Below are positions 1-10,435 of a stretch of 64,000 bases of DNA, piece after piece; position 1 is the first letter of the stretch; every line of letters begins with the position of its first letter. This stretch comes from an uncultured Collinsella sp. (GTDB taxonomy: Bacteria; Actinomycetota; Coriobacteriia; Coriobacteriales; Coriobacteriaceae). The stretch lies in contig UQIT01000001.1 in assembly GCA_900541175.1 (NCBI GenBank), positions 109,612 through 173,611 of the forward strand, read 5' to 3'. The translations under genes were made by a program, and so were the position numbers. Under the pieces are notes generated by a model. It searched no databases. It worked only from the letters and a program-made list of their open reading frames with translations, and had not been told where the DNA came from.

Positions 1-201
1 CAGCTTTTTGCGTCGGCGCTCGGCACGTTTTGCCTTGAGCTTGGCATACGCCTCTTCATCGGAAATCTCGGCCGTATCGTTCGTGCGTTCGCTCTGCTTG
101 TCGGCATGTACGTTTGTAATCAGAGGAATCGTTTCGGTGGCACCTTCGGGCGTGCGCTCGGTATCATCTGGGCCCGGGGTGATCGTGGGGACATTCGGCA
201 T
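1..201 (-). CDS. N-terminal part of an uncharacterised hydrophilic protein (cut by window edge)
   Basis: An open frame begins with ATG at 201, preceded by a good GGAGACGC ribosome-binding site, and runs off the left edge without a stop, giving 67 residues. The visible part begins MPNVPTITPGPDD, is rich in Thr, Glu, Asp and Pro, and ends in a strongly basic stretch (KLKAKRAERRRKKL). Such an acidic-then-basic start often precedes a membrane segment, but none is visible here. It is codirectional with the L,D-transpeptidase upstream, separated by a hairpin. Function unknown. Confidence 0.7.
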   Translation of the reverse strand, partial: MPNVPTITPGPDDTERTPEGATETIPLITNVHADKQSERTNDTAEISDEEAYAKLKAKRAERRRKKL

Positions 202-236
202 AGCGTCTCCTTTATAGAAAGAACCTCGATAATTAT

Positions 237-264
237 ATGCGCCCACCGGTTGGGGCGGGCGCAT
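237..264 (-). terminator. Hairpin between the L,D-transpeptidase gene and the next gene
   Basis: ATGCGCCC and GGGCGCAT form a perfect 8-bp stem around a 12-base loop containing GGTTGGGG. It lies downstream of the transpeptidase stop. The following minus-strand sequence is AT-rich (ATAATTAT) without a clean T-run, so it is only a probable terminator. Confidence 0.45.
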
Positions 265-333
265 GGGACGGTTTCTTTCGGAACTGTTAGATTGGTCGCT
301 GCGGTTCCACGTTGTAGGAATGCGCGCGTTGCA

Positions 334-2049
334 CTACGAGTGGACAACCACGCACAGGCCGACTTTGATGCAGTCGTGAAGTGCCTTGGCGTCTGCCAGG
401 CGCAGGTTGATGCAGCCGTGGCTGCCGCACCATTTGTACGACTCGGCATTATCGAAGCTCTTGTCGTTTTGCCATGTAGCGTCGTGGAAGCCGATCATAT
501 TGCCCTCGAACGGCATCCAGTAGCTCACCGGGCTCTCGTATTTGGGCTTACCGGTCTCGGGGTCCTTGGCTCCGATCAGGGTGCTGCCGCCGTCGTTGCT
601 GTTGATCTGCCACACGCCCTCGGGGGTGGCGTCTTCGCCCGGTTTGCCGGAAATGAAGTTGGCCTCCCAAACGATATTACCGTTCTCGTCATAGTAGCGT
701 GCGTGCTGCTCGGACAGATCGACGTCGATATACGCCTTCCAGTCGGGCTCTCCCTTTGCGGTAAAGGTGTCGGCCTTCTGGGAGTACTTGATCTCGATTT
801 CGGCGGTCTGCTTGTTGTTAATGGCGTCTTCGACCTGCTTGGCGAGCGAGCTGCTGTCGATGGACCAACCAAAGTCACCGCCTTCGACGGCGCACTGCTT
901 GCCATCGGCGCGCGTCCACCAGCGAGTGGAGCCTACGGTATTAAAGCCGTTGGCGAGTTCGGCTGCCCAGCTGCTGATCTGAGACGTATCGAGCGTTGGG
1001 TTGGCCGGATCGGCAAAGCTGATCCACTGCAACACGGAGCTGCCATCAACCTTACCGGCATCCTCGCCGTTGAGCTTGAGGGTCACGTTGACGCCCAGGA
1101 AGTTGTTGGCGGCATCGCATGCGGCCTGAATCTGATCATCGGTCAGCGTTCCATTGAGCGGCTCATAGGCATCGTTGCCGAGCTTGGACAGATCTACGGT
1201 CTCGGCCAGCGAGGCAAGCTCGAGCTCGGCATACTTAATGACATGCTCGCGGTTGAGTTTTTCGTTGGAGCGCGCCTTCTCGACGGTAAACTTGCCCGCT
1301 TGCTCTTCATAGGAGCTATTGGCCTCGAACGTGCCCGAACGCCCCTCGTTAAACTCGTCGATGGCGGCGCCCAGATCCTTCTCAAACTTCTTTTGGTCAA
1401 AGGTGTCGGAGAGCATGGACAGGTCGACGTCTTGATCAAGATTGACTTCGTTGGAGGTAGCGGTTGTTTTGGTCTTGCCGCTTAAGGATTCCACAAGGCG
1501 GACCGGCCATACAAGGGCTTCGTTGTGGCCGATGATCTCTTTTGCGGCAGCTTCGCCGTCGACGATGGGTTCATCGGACTCGGGCTGATAGGTCCAGCTA
1601 AAGTCATCGCCTGTCACGGAGAGCTTATAGTGCTTCCATGCCGAGTTGACCTTGGTGGCGGCAGACGAAGCGTTGGAGAACGAGACGTCGACGCCGGCGA
1701 TGGTGGTGTTGGGGTAGGCTAGCTGGGAAAACGCTACGATGCCTACGATATAGACAATGGCGATAAGACCCAGGACGACAAAGAGCGTCGTCTTTTTGCC
1801 CGACTTATTGTTCTTGGCGGGTTTGCGTGCGGGGCCGCGATCGCCTCGAGCGTGCGTGGGGGGCTGCTTGGGCGCATTGCCGTTTGCCTGGCGCTGCTGT
1901 CGCTGTTGGTTCGGGCGTTGGGAAGCGTTTGCCGCACCACGCTGCTGACCGTGGCTCGGCGCGATAGGACGCGGTGACTGAACGCCGCCGGTGTGCCTGC
2001 TCGGCTGCTGCGGATCGGGAATCAGTTGAGTTCGATCGTTTTGCGACAT
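334..2049 (-). CDS. L,D-transpeptidase (YkuD) with peptidoglycan-binding domains
   Basis: A 571-residue protein predicted to cross-link peptidoglycan through 3-3 bonds outside the membrane. Residues 1-85 are a Gln/Pro/Arg-rich cytoplasmic tail, followed by one membrane segment (VVLGLIAIVYIVGIVAFS). Residues about 110-440 look like the PG_binding_4-type repeat region found in this family, and the last ~125 residues are the YkuD domain. The catalytic signature is intact: GFHDATW, then SHGCINLRL, giving the conserved His and the SHGCxN cysteine. ATG at 2049 was chosen because GAAGGA lies 10 bases upstream; an in-frame ATG at 2058 is too close to it. Cell-wall role is by family membership. Confidence 0.9.
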   Translation of the reverse strand: MSQNDRTQLIPDPQQPSRHTGGVQSPRPIAPSHGQQRGAANASQRPNQQRQQRQANGNAPKQPPTHARGDRGPARKPAKNNKSGKKTTLFVVLGLIAIVYIVGIVAFSQLAYPNTTIAGVDVSFSNASSAATKVNSAWKHYKLSVTGDDFSWTYQPESDEPIVDGEAAAKEIIGHNEALVWPVRLVESLSGKTKTTATSNEVNLDQDVDLSMLSDTFDQKKFEKDLGAAIDEFNEGRSGTFEANSSYEEQAGKFTVEKARSNEKLNREHVIKYAELELASLAETVDLSKLGNDAYEPLNGTLTDDQIQAACDAANNFLGVNVTLKLNGEDAGKVDGSSVLQWISFADPANPTLDTSQISSWAAELANGFNTVGSTRWWTRADGKQCAVEGGDFGWSIDSSSLAKQVEDAINNKQTAEIEIKYSQKADTFTAKGEPDWKAYIDVDLSEQHARYYDENGNIVWEANFISGKPGEDATPEGVWQINSNDGGSTLIGAKDPETGKPKYESPVSYWMPFEGNMIGFHDATWQNDKSFDNAESYKWCGSHGCINLRLADAKALHDCIKVGLCVVVHS

Positions 2050-2106
2050 CGTATGCATATCCTTCGAATTTCGCCTTATGGCTCATCGTGTTTTTACTGG
2101 GCTTGC

Positions 2107-2112
2107 ATTATA
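2107..2112 (-). promoter_or_regulatory. Probable -10 element for the L,D-transpeptidase gene
   Basis: A perfect TATAAT on the minus strand lies about 60 bases before the chosen start. The -35 region at 17-base spacing (ACCACA) is a weak match. Confidence 0.35.
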
Positions 2113-2152
2113 GCGATTGCCCTGCTGTTTGTGGTACGGAAACGGTGGCATT

Positions 2153-2183
2153 CAAAAGAGGTGGGACATTTGTCCCACCTTTG
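2153..2183 (-). terminator. Rho-independent terminator of the serine dehydratase gene
   Basis: AGGTGGGACA and TGTCCCACCT form a perfect 10-bp stem. It lies just after the dehydratase stop and is followed on the minus strand by CTTTTG. Confidence 0.8.
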
Positions 2184-2198
2184 AGTCATTCTTTGCCG

Positions 2199-3806
2199 TT
2201 ATCCGCACACACCGCATTTTGCACAGGCCGAAAGTGCGGCCGGAGCCTGCGCGATGCCGCCCTTTGCCGTCTCGCGCAGCGTGGCCGGCAACGCGTGACC
2301 CACCGAGAGCATGACATGTGCCATCTGGTCAAACGGAACCAGGCTCTTAATGCCTGCGAGGGCGAGTTGTGCCGAGCTAAAGGCCGCTGCCACGCCTATG
2401 GCGTTGCGGTTTTGGCAGGGCACCTCCACGAGGCCACCGACGGGGTCACAAACGAGGCCCAGCAGGTTACTCAGCGCGATGGAACTGGCGTCGAGCGCCT
2501 GCTCGGGCGTGCCGCCGAGCATCTGCACCAGCGCGGCGGCTGCCATGGCAGCGGCGCTTCCCACCTCGGCCTGGCAGCCGCCCTCGGCGCCGGCGACGCA
2601 GGCGCTCGTGGTGAGGTTGAGGCCGATGGCGGCTGCGCAGTAGAGCGCTTCCATGACCTGCTCGTCGTCGAGCTGAAGGTGATCGGCGAGCGCCAGCACG
2701 CAGCCGGGCACGACACCCGCGGAGCCTGCCGTGGGGGCGGCGACGATCACGCCCATGGTAGCGGAGCGCTCGAGCACGGCCATCGCGCGGGCCACGGCAT
2801 CGGTCTGAACGGGGCCCATCAGGCTTGCACTCAAATCGTTGCGGCTGGTGGCATCGACGAGTTTGGCCTCGCCGCCGATAAGCCCGCCGAGCGAGCGCTG
2901 CGGATTGACGATGGGGGTTGTGGTCTCCTCGCGCATGACGTCGAGTACGCGGCGCATGGCGGCGACGGCGTGCGCCTCACCGGTCAGACGCGCCTCGCGC
3001 ACGGCCATAACGGCGCCGATATTCAGGCCGAGCTCGGCACACGCATCGAGCAGCTGCTCGCCGTCGTCGAAGATCTCCTTGGCCGAGACGCCGGGGGAGA
3101 GCGACGAGGCAGAACCGGGGAGCTCGATAAAGGTCGCGTAATCGACATTGTCGAGTTTGCGTAGCATGGGGATAACGGTGTCGTCGGGCGCGCCGTCGGT
3201 CTCAAAGACGGAGTAGGCCTGGCCGCCCACTTCGGTGCGGTAGGTGCGGCAGAAGGCGATGTTCACGTGGGCGTAGGCGAGCAGGTTGGTGAGCGCGGCG
3301 AGCACGCCGGGGACGTCGTAGTGCGCCACGAAGAGCGTGGAGTACATGCCCGAGATGTCGACGCCGACGCCGTTAATGCGGCTGATGCGCATCTTACCTC
3401 CGCCCAGGCTCTCACCGCGGACCTGTGCCGTGGCGCCCGTGTCGTCGACCATGTCGATGTCGACGGTATTGGGGTGGATGGAGGCGTCGTCACCCTTGAT
3501 GTCAAAGTGATATTCGAGGCCCTGCTCGCGCGCGAGGTCGAAGGCCTGCTTGATGTTCTCGTCATCGGTGTCGAGGCCCAGTATGCCCGCGACGAGCGCG
3601 CGGTCGGTGCCGTGGCCGCGGTAGGTGTGGGCGAAGGAGTTCCACAGGCCAAAGGTGACTTTGGTGATGCGGCCTTCCAGCAGGCTGGCGGCAACTTGGG
3701 CGCAGCGCAGAGCGCCGGCGGTGTGCGATGAGCTGGGGCCGACCATGACGGGGCCCAAGATCTCGAATGCCGAGGTCGTAGCTAGTGTTTGCGGCTTGCC
3801 TGCCAT
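2199..3806 (-). CDS. sdaA: L-serine ammonia-lyase, single-chain iron-sulfur type
   Basis: A 535-residue enzyme that deaminates L-serine to pyruvate and ammonia. The N-terminal beta domain carries the family signature FEILGPVMVGPSSSHTAGA (about residues 14-32) and an ACT-like segment (about 150-220). The C-terminal alpha domain holds the expected cysteines and ends in CAKCGVCG, consistent with 4Fe-4S ligation. Many Firmicutes split these into SdaAB and SdaAA; here they are one chain in beta-then-alpha order. The ATG at 3806 has AGGAGCACCC before it. It stands alone between a hairpin-rich gap and its own terminator, so it is probably monocistronic. Confidence 0.93.
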   Translation of the reverse strand: MAGKPQTLATTSAFEILGPVMVGPSSSHTAGALRCAQVAASLLEGRITKVTFGLWNSFAHTYRGHGTDRALVAGILGLDTDDENIKQAFDLAREQGLEYHFDIKGDDASIHPNTVDIDMVDDTGATAQVRGESLGGGKMRISRINGVGVDISGMYSTLFVAHYDVPGVLAALTNLLAYAHVNIAFCRTYRTEVGGQAYSVFETDGAPDDTVIPMLRKLDNVDYATFIELPGSASSLSPGVSAKEIFDDGEQLLDACAELGLNIGAVMAVREARLTGEAHAVAAMRRVLDVMREETTTPIVNPQRSLGGLIGGEAKLVDATSRNDLSASLMGPVQTDAVARAMAVLERSATMGVIVAAPTAGSAGVVPGCVLALADHLQLDDEQVMEALYCAAAIGLNLTTSACVAGAEGGCQAEVGSAAAMAAAALVQMLGGTPEQALDASSIALSNLLGLVCDPVGGLVEVPCQNRNAIGVAAAFSSAQLALAGIKSLVPFDQMAHVMLSVGHALPATLRETAKGGIAQAPAALSACAKCGVCG

Positions 3807-3831
3807 GGGTGCTCCTTATCTATCCCGTCGT

Positions 3832-3950
3832 TCCGAGGGCTTTGGTATTTGGTCGCCTGCTCTACAGTCCTGGCTCGCACGGAGGCCACATTAAGTGGCC
3901 TCCGGCTCGTGCGGAACTCGCGATCGACCAAATACCAAAGTCCTCGGAAC
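3832..3950. repeat. 119-bp nested intergenic palindrome
   Basis: Outer arms TTCCGAGG-x-CTTTGGTATTTGGTCG and their complement enclose a second inverted repeat (GAGGCCAC-ATTAA-GTGGCCTC). It fills most of the 309-base gap between the serine dehydratase start and the metK terminator. No coding potential is seen in it. It may be a REP/MITE-like element or an extruding or transcribed hairpin. Confidence 0.8.
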
Positions 3951-4044
3951 TTAGGATACATGGTTGGAGTCGCTCTGCTGCGAAATTTATCGGCCTGTGA
4001 CCTATTCCATGTCCCAGGTCGGCTCATCTTCACCACCTTTAAAT

Positions 4045-4078
4045 AAAAGAAGTACCGGTTGGGGCCGGTACTTCTTTT
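4045..4078 (-). terminator. Terminator downstream of metK
   Basis: AAAAGAAGTACCGG and its perfect complement form a 14-bp stem around the loop TTGGGG. The minus-strand 3' side ends in TTCTTTTATTT. The symmetric A/T flanks mean it could act in both directions. Confidence 0.88.
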
Positions 4079-4115
4079 GGTGCATCGATATGTGGCTGCA
4101 GCTTTTGCCGCTGGC

Positions 4116-5396
<1,281 letters not shown>

Positions 5397-5400
5397 GATT

Positions 5401-5463
5401 GTCCTTTCAAAAACGTGTCCCGGCGACCGTTACCATTCCGCCGGGCTCTCTATGCAAGGGCAC
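5401..5463 (-). promoter_or_regulatory. metK leader with stem and possible anti-Shine-Dalgarno
   Basis: On the minus strand the leader contains GTGCCCTT (5463-5456), then a perfect 7-bp stem CCCGGCG/CGCCGGG (5445-5419), then the ribosome-binding site GAAAGGAC (5408-5401). The segment TGCCCTT can pair with AAGGACA at six of seven positions, which would mask the site. This layout recalls SAM-III/SAM-VI leaders that precede metK in other bacteria. Assignment as a riboswitch is inference only. Confidence 0.3.
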
Positions 5464-5502
5464 ATCATAGCGCGTAAATCAAACATTCACACCCTTTCCG
5501 CA

Positions 5503-5597
5503 CCTACTCATTGGGGACAGACTTAAATGACCAGCCTTCCATAGTGCCGACAGGTTGCCCAAAGACTGGTCATTTAAGTCTGTCCCCAATGAGTAGG
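5503..5597. repeat. 95-bp perfect-arm palindrome between metK and gltX
   Basis: Two perfect 32-base arms (beginning CCTACTCATTGGGGACAGAC and ending with the complement) flank a 31-base centre. It occupies most of the intergenic space between two divergent genes. The architecture matches REP-like or MITE-like elements. No ORF is present. Confidence 0.85.
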
Positions 5598-5678
5598 TCG
5601 GTGCCCTTTGTGCGGAGGTTGCTTTGATGCTTTATACTGATGCGGTTAGACATCCATCCTGCAATCGAGGAGATTTCC

Positions 5679-7154
5679 ATGGCATCAGACGTTCGCGTCC
5701 GCTTTGCACCCTCACCGACGGGCAAGCTGCACATCGGCGGCGCCCGCACCGCTATCTATAACTGGGCTTTCGCCCGCGCAAACGGCGGCACGTTCATCCT
5801 GCGCATCGACGACACCGACCCCACCCGCTCCACCGACGAGAACACGCAGATCATCCTGCGTGCCATGCGTTGGCTGGGCCTGGACTGGGACGAGGGTCCC
5901 GAGGTGGGCGGCGACTTTGGCCCCTACGCCCAGACCGAGCGCCTGGACCTGTACAAGCAGGCCGCCCAGAAGCTTTGGGACGAGGGCAAGGCCTATCCCT
6001 GCTTCTGCACCAAGGAGCAGCTCGACGCCGACCGCAAGGCCGCGCAGGAGCGCAAGGACCCCTTCCAGGGCTATCAGCGGCGTTGCCGCGATCTTGATCC
6101 CGAGGAGGCCCGCCACCGCATCGAGGCCGGCGAGTCCTACGTCCTGCGTATCAAGGTGCCCGAGGACCGCGGCGACGTCGTCATCCACGACGCCGTCCAC
6201 GGCGAGGTGACCTTCGACGCCAAGGAGCTCGACGACTTTGTCATCTTCCGCTCCGATGGCACGCCCACGTACAACTTCGCGACCGTCGTCGACGACGCCA
6301 TGATGAAGATTACCCATGTCATCCGCGGCGACGACCACCTGTCCAACACCCCGCGTCAGGTCATGGTCTACGAGGCCCTCGGCGCGCCCGTGCCTACGTT
6401 CGCCCACATCTCCATGATCTTGGGTGCCGACGGCAAGAAGCTCTCCAAGCGCCACGGCGCCACCTCGGTGGAGGAGTACCGCGACGCCGGTTACCTGCCC
6501 GACGCCTTCGTCAACTACCTGGCGCTGCTCGGCTGGTCGCTCGACGGCGAGACCACGATCATCCCGCGCGATGTCCTGGCCAGCAAGTTCTCGCTCGACC
6601 GCATTTCCAAGAACCCGGCGACCTTCGACCCCAAGAAGCTCGACTGGGTCAATGCCGAGTACATCAACGGCATGTCCGATGCTCAGTTTGCCGACGAGAT
6701 CATGGTCCCCGAGCTGCACGAGGCGGGTCTCATCGAGGGTAATGTCGAGTACGGCGAGGATTGGATCGACGCGCTCGCTGCCATCGTTAAGCCGCGCACC
6801 AAGATGCCGGCCGACGCCGTGACCGTCGCCGCTCCCATCTTCGCTACGGCCGAGACGCTCGAGTATGACGAGAAATCCGTCAACAAGGGCCTGGCCAAGG
6901 AGGGCATGGGTGCCATTCTGGACGCCGCCAAGGCCGCGCTCGAGGGTGTGGACGAGTGGACCGCCGCCAACATCGACGCCGCGCTTGAGCCGCTGCCCGA
7001 GCAGATGGACCTCAAGAAGCGCGTGGTGTTCCAGGCCGTGCGCGTCGCCGTTTGCGGCAACATGGTGAGCCCTCCGCTGGGCGAGACCATGGCGCTCGTC
7101 GGCCGCAACGACTGCCTGGCGCGCATCGACCGCGCCTGCACGATGGCGCTGTAA
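5679..7154 (+). CDS. gltX: Glutamyl-tRNA synthetase
   Basis: A 491-residue class I aminoacyl-tRNA synthetase charging tRNA with glutamate. Seen: RFAPSPTGKLHIGGARTAI (HIGH-type motif) near the N-terminus, a Cys cluster (CFCTKEQ...YQRRC) typical of zinc-containing GluRS, and KLSKRHG, the KMSKS-equivalent. The start ATG at 5679 follows GAGGAGATTTCC; an in-frame ATG at 5640 has no good site and adds 13 unrelated residues. A terminator follows. Whether it also charges tRNA-Gln cannot be decided here. Confidence 0.96.
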   Translation: MASDVRVRFAPSPTGKLHIGGARTAIYNWAFARANGGTFILRIDDTDPTRSTDENTQIILRAMRWLGLDWDEGPEVGGDFGPYAQTERLDLYKQAAQKLWDEGKAYPCFCTKEQLDADRKAAQERKDPFQGYQRRCRDLDPEEARHRIEAGESYVLRIKVPEDRGDVVIHDAVHGEVTFDAKELDDFVIFRSDGTPTYNFATVVDDAMMKITHVIRGDDHLSNTPRQVMVYEALGAPVPTFAHISMILGADGKKLSKRHGATSVEEYRDAGYLPDAFVNYLALLGWSLDGETTIIPRDVLASKFSLDRISKNPATFDPKKLDWVNAEYINGMSDAQFADEIMVPELHEAGLIEGNVEYGEDWIDALAAIVKPRTKMPADAVTVAAPIFATAETLEYDEKSVNKGLAKEGMGAILDAAKAALEGVDEWTAANIDAALEPLPEQMDLKKRVVFQAVRVAVCGNMVSPPLGETMALVGRNDCLARIDRACTMAL

Positions 7155-7177
7155 TTGCTGCGCAAACGTTTGTATCC

Positions 7178-7212
7178 GAGCCCCGTTCACTCTGAGCGGG
7201 GCTCTTGCTTCT
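7178..7212 (+). terminator. Terminator of gltX
   Basis: GAGCCCCG pairs with CGGGGCTC around an 11-base loop and is followed by TTGCTTCT. It lies 24 bases after the gltX stop. Confidence 0.75.
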
Positions 7213-7243
7213 GTAGACGTATGGGATAGGAGGTGCTGGGGCC

Positions 7244-9697
7244 ATGGCCGAGCAACTTTCGCTGTTTGGTTCGCCGGAACCGGAGGAAGCTCCGAAGTCC
7301 GCGGCTCCTGCCGCCGCCCCGGCGCAGCCCGAGCCCGCACCCGAACCCCTCGCCGCCTATGCGAGCGTAGTCCTCGACATCCCGACGCGTGCACTGTCCG
7401 AGCCGTTTGCTTACGGCATCCCGCAACCCCTCGCCTGCGAGGCCCAGATCGGCTCCACCGTCCTGGTTCATTTTGGCAACCGTGCGGCCGCGGGCTACAT
7501 CGTCGACATCGCGCCCGAGCTGGCCGACCTGCAAGGTAACGACGCTCTCGATCCCGCGCGTATCAAGCCTATCGAGGCTATCCTCAGCAAGCCGCTCTTT
7601 ACCGCCGAGGCTGCCCGTATCGCGTGCTGGATGAGCCGCGAGTATGTCGCGACGCTTTCCGAGTGCCTGCGCTTGTTCCTGCCGCCGGGCGGAAGCCCGC
7701 GCGTGGTCAAGGGCGACGACGGTGTGTGGACGGTTGAGCGCCCCGCCGTCAAGCCTATCCAAAACCGCTGGGTCATGCTCACGCCCGAGGGTTTCGACTA
7801 TACGCCTCCCAAAACGGCGGTCCGCCAGCGTCAGCTCATCGAGGCGCTCCAGTGCGGGCCGGTCACGACGCGCGACCTCAACCTGCTCTATAACAGCATG
7901 TCGGCGACCATCAAGTCGCTCGAAAAACGCGGCGTCGTGGTTGTGGAGGAGCGCCGCGCCTGGCGTGGATGCAGCGAGCAGACCACGCTGTCCTCGGCAA
8001 GCGGCAAGGCGCCGGTCGCACTTACCAACGGCCAGCAGCAGGCGCTCACGCAGATTGAGCGCGCCCGTCTTGACGCCCACGGAGACGTGGTCCTTGTCGA
8101 CGGCGTCACCGGCTCCGGCAAAACCGAGGTGTACCTCTCCGCCATCGAGCGCGTGCTCGCAGCCGGTCGCTCGGCGTGCGTGCTTGTGCCCGAGATCTCG
8201 CTGACGGCCCAAACCGTCGGCCGCTTTCGCTCGCGCTTTGGTGAGACGGTCGCCGTGTTCCATTCGCGCCTTTCGGCCGGCGAGCGCCTGGACCAGTGGG
8301 ATATGGTCGCCAGCGGTGCCGCGCGCGTGGTCGTGGGCGCCCGCTCGGCGCTCTTTTGCCCGCTTGACGACCTGGGCCTCATCATCATCGACGAGGAGCA
8401 CGAGACCAGCTATAAGCAAGGCTCCAGCCCGCGTTACCACGCGCGCGAGGTGGCGGCCGAGATGGCGCGGCGCTACCGCTGCCCGCTCGTGTTGGGCTCC
8501 GCCACGCCTTCTGCTGAGGCTCTCGATCGCTGCCGCCGTGGCACGTATAACGGTGCCACCTGGACGCGCGTCGAGATGCCCGAGCGCCCGGGACACGCAG
8601 TCCTGCCGACGGTTCGGATCGCCGACCTGCGCCGTGAGTTTTCTCACGGCAGCCGCTCCATGTTCTCAAAACCCTTGATGGAGGGCTTGGAGCGTGTGGT
8701 CGAGCGCCGCGAAAAAGCCGTGCTGTTGCACAACCGCCGCGGCTTTGCGCCGTTCCTGATGTGCCGCGAGTGCGGCTGCGTCCCCACCTGCAATCACTGC
8801 TCCACCGCGCTTACATATCACGAGCGCACGCACACGCTGCAATGTCACACATGCGGTTCGTCTTGGCGCGTGAAGCCGTATCCCGCGCCCACGAGCCGTT
8901 GCCCCAAATGTGGCAGTCGCTACCTGGCAAAAATGGGTCTGGGTACGCAGCAGATCGAGGACGCACTGCACCAGATGTTGCCCGAGGATGTCGCCATTAT
9001 TCGCATGGATGCCGATTCCACGCGCGGAAAGGACGCGCACAAAAAGCTGCTTGAGCAGTTCGATGCCGCTGATTGCGCGGTGCTGCTGGGCACCCAAATG
9101 ATCGCAAAGGGCCTCGACTTTCCTGAGGTCACGCTCGTGGGCGTGGTCAATGCCGACTTCGCCCTCAGGCTGCCGGACTTCCGCGCAGGGGAGCGCGCCT
9201 ACGATCTACTGGAGCAAGTCGCCGGTCGTGCCGGTCGTGGTGATCGCCCCGGCGAGGTCATCATCCAGACCTACCTGCCCGAGGACCCGGTCATTCGCGC
9301 CGTCGCTGAGCATGACCGTTCGATCTTTACCGACTACGACCTGGACCAGCGCCGCGACGCGCTGTACCCGCCGTTTGTTCGCCTGGTCAACATCTTGGTG
9401 TGGTCGGCAAACCGAGACGACGCGCAGGACTACATCGGGCGGATTGCAAAGCTCCTCAAGCGCCGTTGGCATGCTGCCGCGCCCGACTTTTTGCGGGCAG
9501 GGAGTGCCGTGCCGCAGGTGCTGGGCCCGGCTTCGTGTGTAATCGAGAGAGCCAAGGACCGTTACCGCTTCCATCTGCTTGTGAAGTCGCCCGTGGGGTA
9601 CCATGTCTCTGATGATATCGACGCCTGCCTCAAAGAGGTGGGCTCTGTGCGCGGCGTGAGCGTGAGTGTTGACGTCGACGCCTATGATTTGATGTAA
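7244..9697 (+). CDS. priA: Primosomal protein N' (PriA helicase)
   Basis: An 817-residue replication-restart helicase that reloads the replisome at stalled forks. A Pro/Ala/Glu-rich N-terminal extension of ~35 residues precedes the DNA-binding domain. Helicase motifs seen: GVTGSGKTEVYL (Walker A), DEEHETSYKQ (motif II, DEEH type) and VAGRAGRGDRPG. Four Cys pairs (CRECGC, CNHC, CHTC, CPKC) form the PriA zinc region. It is followed by def 18 bases downstream, and the two probably share a transcript. Confidence 0.95.
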   Translation: MAEQLSLFGSPEPEEAPKSAAPAAAPAQPEPAPEPLAAYASVVLDIPTRALSEPFAYGIPQPLACEAQIGSTVLVHFGNRAAAGYIVDIAPELADLQGNDALDPARIKPIEAILSKPLFTAEAARIACWMSREYVATLSECLRLFLPPGGSPRVVKGDDGVWTVERPAVKPIQNRWVMLTPEGFDYTPPKTAVRQRQLIEALQCGPVTTRDLNLLYNSMSATIKSLEKRGVVVVEERRAWRGCSEQTTLSSASGKAPVALTNGQQQALTQIERARLDAHGDVVLVDGVTGSGKTEVYLSAIERVLAAGRSACVLVPEISLTAQTVGRFRSRFGETVAVFHSRLSAGERLDQWDMVASGAARVVVGARSALFCPLDDLGLIIIDEEHETSYKQGSSPRYHAREVAAEMARRYRCPLVLGSATPSAEALDRCRRGTYNGATWTRVEMPERPGHAVLPTVRIADLRREFSHGSRSMFSKPLMEGLERVVERREKAVLLHNRRGFAPFLMCRECGCVPTCNHCSTALTYHERTHTLQCHTCGSSWRVKPYPAPTSRCPKCGSRYLAKMGLGTQQIEDALHQMLPEDVAIIRMDADSTRGKDAHKKLLEQFDAADCAVLLGTQMIAKGLDFPEVTLVGVVNADFALRLPDFRAGERAYDLLEQVAGRAGRGDRPGEVIIQTYLPEDPVIRAVAEHDRSIFTDYDLDQRRDALYPPFVRLVNILVWSANRDDAQDYIGRIAKLLKRRWHAAAPDFLRAGSAVPQVLGPASCVIERAKDRYRFHLLVKSPVGYHVSDDIDACLKEVGSVRGVSVSVDVDAYDLM

Positions 9698-9715
9698 CAA
9701 CCCGAAAGGATGGCC

Positions 9716-10252
9716 ATGGAAGCCAACGGAATCGTACTGTCGCCCGACCCTCGTCTGCGCCAGGAGTGCGCCGTCATCGAGGAGATCACTCCGGCGATCG
9801 AGGCACTTTCCGAGAAGATGAAGAAAATGATGTTCGAGAACGGCGGTTGCGGCCTGGCTGCCCCGCAGATCGGCGAGCTTATTCAGCTCGTCACCATCGA
9901 CTGCGATTACAGTGACAAGAGCGACTACGACCCGTATGTGCTCATCAACCCTGTCATTGTTGAGCAGAGCGACCATCTGGTGCCGTTTAGCGAGGGCTGC
10001 CTGTCCATCCCCGGCATTAGCTGCGAGATCGAGCGTCCCGATCATGTCGTCGTCGAGGCGTACGACCTGGATGCCAACCTGATTCGCTATGAGGCCACGG
10101 GCGACCTGTTCTGCGTTTGCCTGCAGCACGAGATCGATCACCTGCACGGCAACACCATGTTCGAGCGACTGAAGCCGATGCAGAGGATCAAGGCAGTCAA
10201 GGAGTACCAGGACGCCCTGGCCCGCGGCGCTCGACCGGGCGAGACGGAGTAG
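9716..10252 (+). CDS. def: Peptide deformylase
   Basis: A 178-residue metallohydrolase that removes the N-formyl group from new proteins. All three family motifs are present: GCGLAAPQIG, EGCLSIPG and QHEIDHLHG (metal ligands Cys, His, His with catalytic Glu). ATG at 9716 was preferred because AAAGGA lies at good spacing; ATG at 9710 is almost on top of that site. The partner enzyme fmt lies just beyond an intergenic palindrome and a terminator-like hairpin. Confidence 0.95.
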   Translation: MEANGIVLSPDPRLRQECAVIEEITPAIEALSEKMKKMMFENGGCGLAAPQIGELIQLVTIDCDYSDKSDYDPYVLINPVIVEQSDHLVPFSEGCLSIPGISCEIERPDHVVVEAYDLDANLIRYEATGDLFCVCLQHEIDHLHGNTMFERLKPMQRIKAVKEYQDALARGARPGETE

Positions 10253-10258
10253 GCCTCC

Positions 10259-10360
10259 GTTCCCGGTGCTGAGCGCCCACATATCATCCCGTGCTCAAAC
10301 ATTCTCGCTTTGCTGCGAAACTGCGCGCGGGACGATATGTGGGCGCTCAGCACCGGGAAC
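10259..10360. repeat. 102-bp intergenic palindrome after def
   Basis: A 27-base arm (GTTCCCGGTGCTGAGCGCCC...) and its perfect complement are separated by 48 bases, with further partial pairing inside. It starts 7 bases after the def stop. Like the other long palindromes in this window, it is intergenic and non-coding. Confidence 0.83.
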
Positions 10361-10435
10361 TGCGTTGTTCTGGCTCGGTTCGCCCGGGTGCCGTGGGCCA
10401 GGGAGGGGCGTCTTCGCTGATAATTGCTTTGTTGG

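Noticed and set aside
106..1485. Long plus-strand ORF of 459 codons
   Set aside because: It lies opposite the L,D-transpeptidase gene, whose motifs are clear; the plus frame shows no family motif and is a GC-rich shadow.
5712..7394. Minus-strand ORF of 560 codons over gltX
   Set aside because: Antisense shadow of gltX; the plus strand has HIGH and KLSKR motifs.
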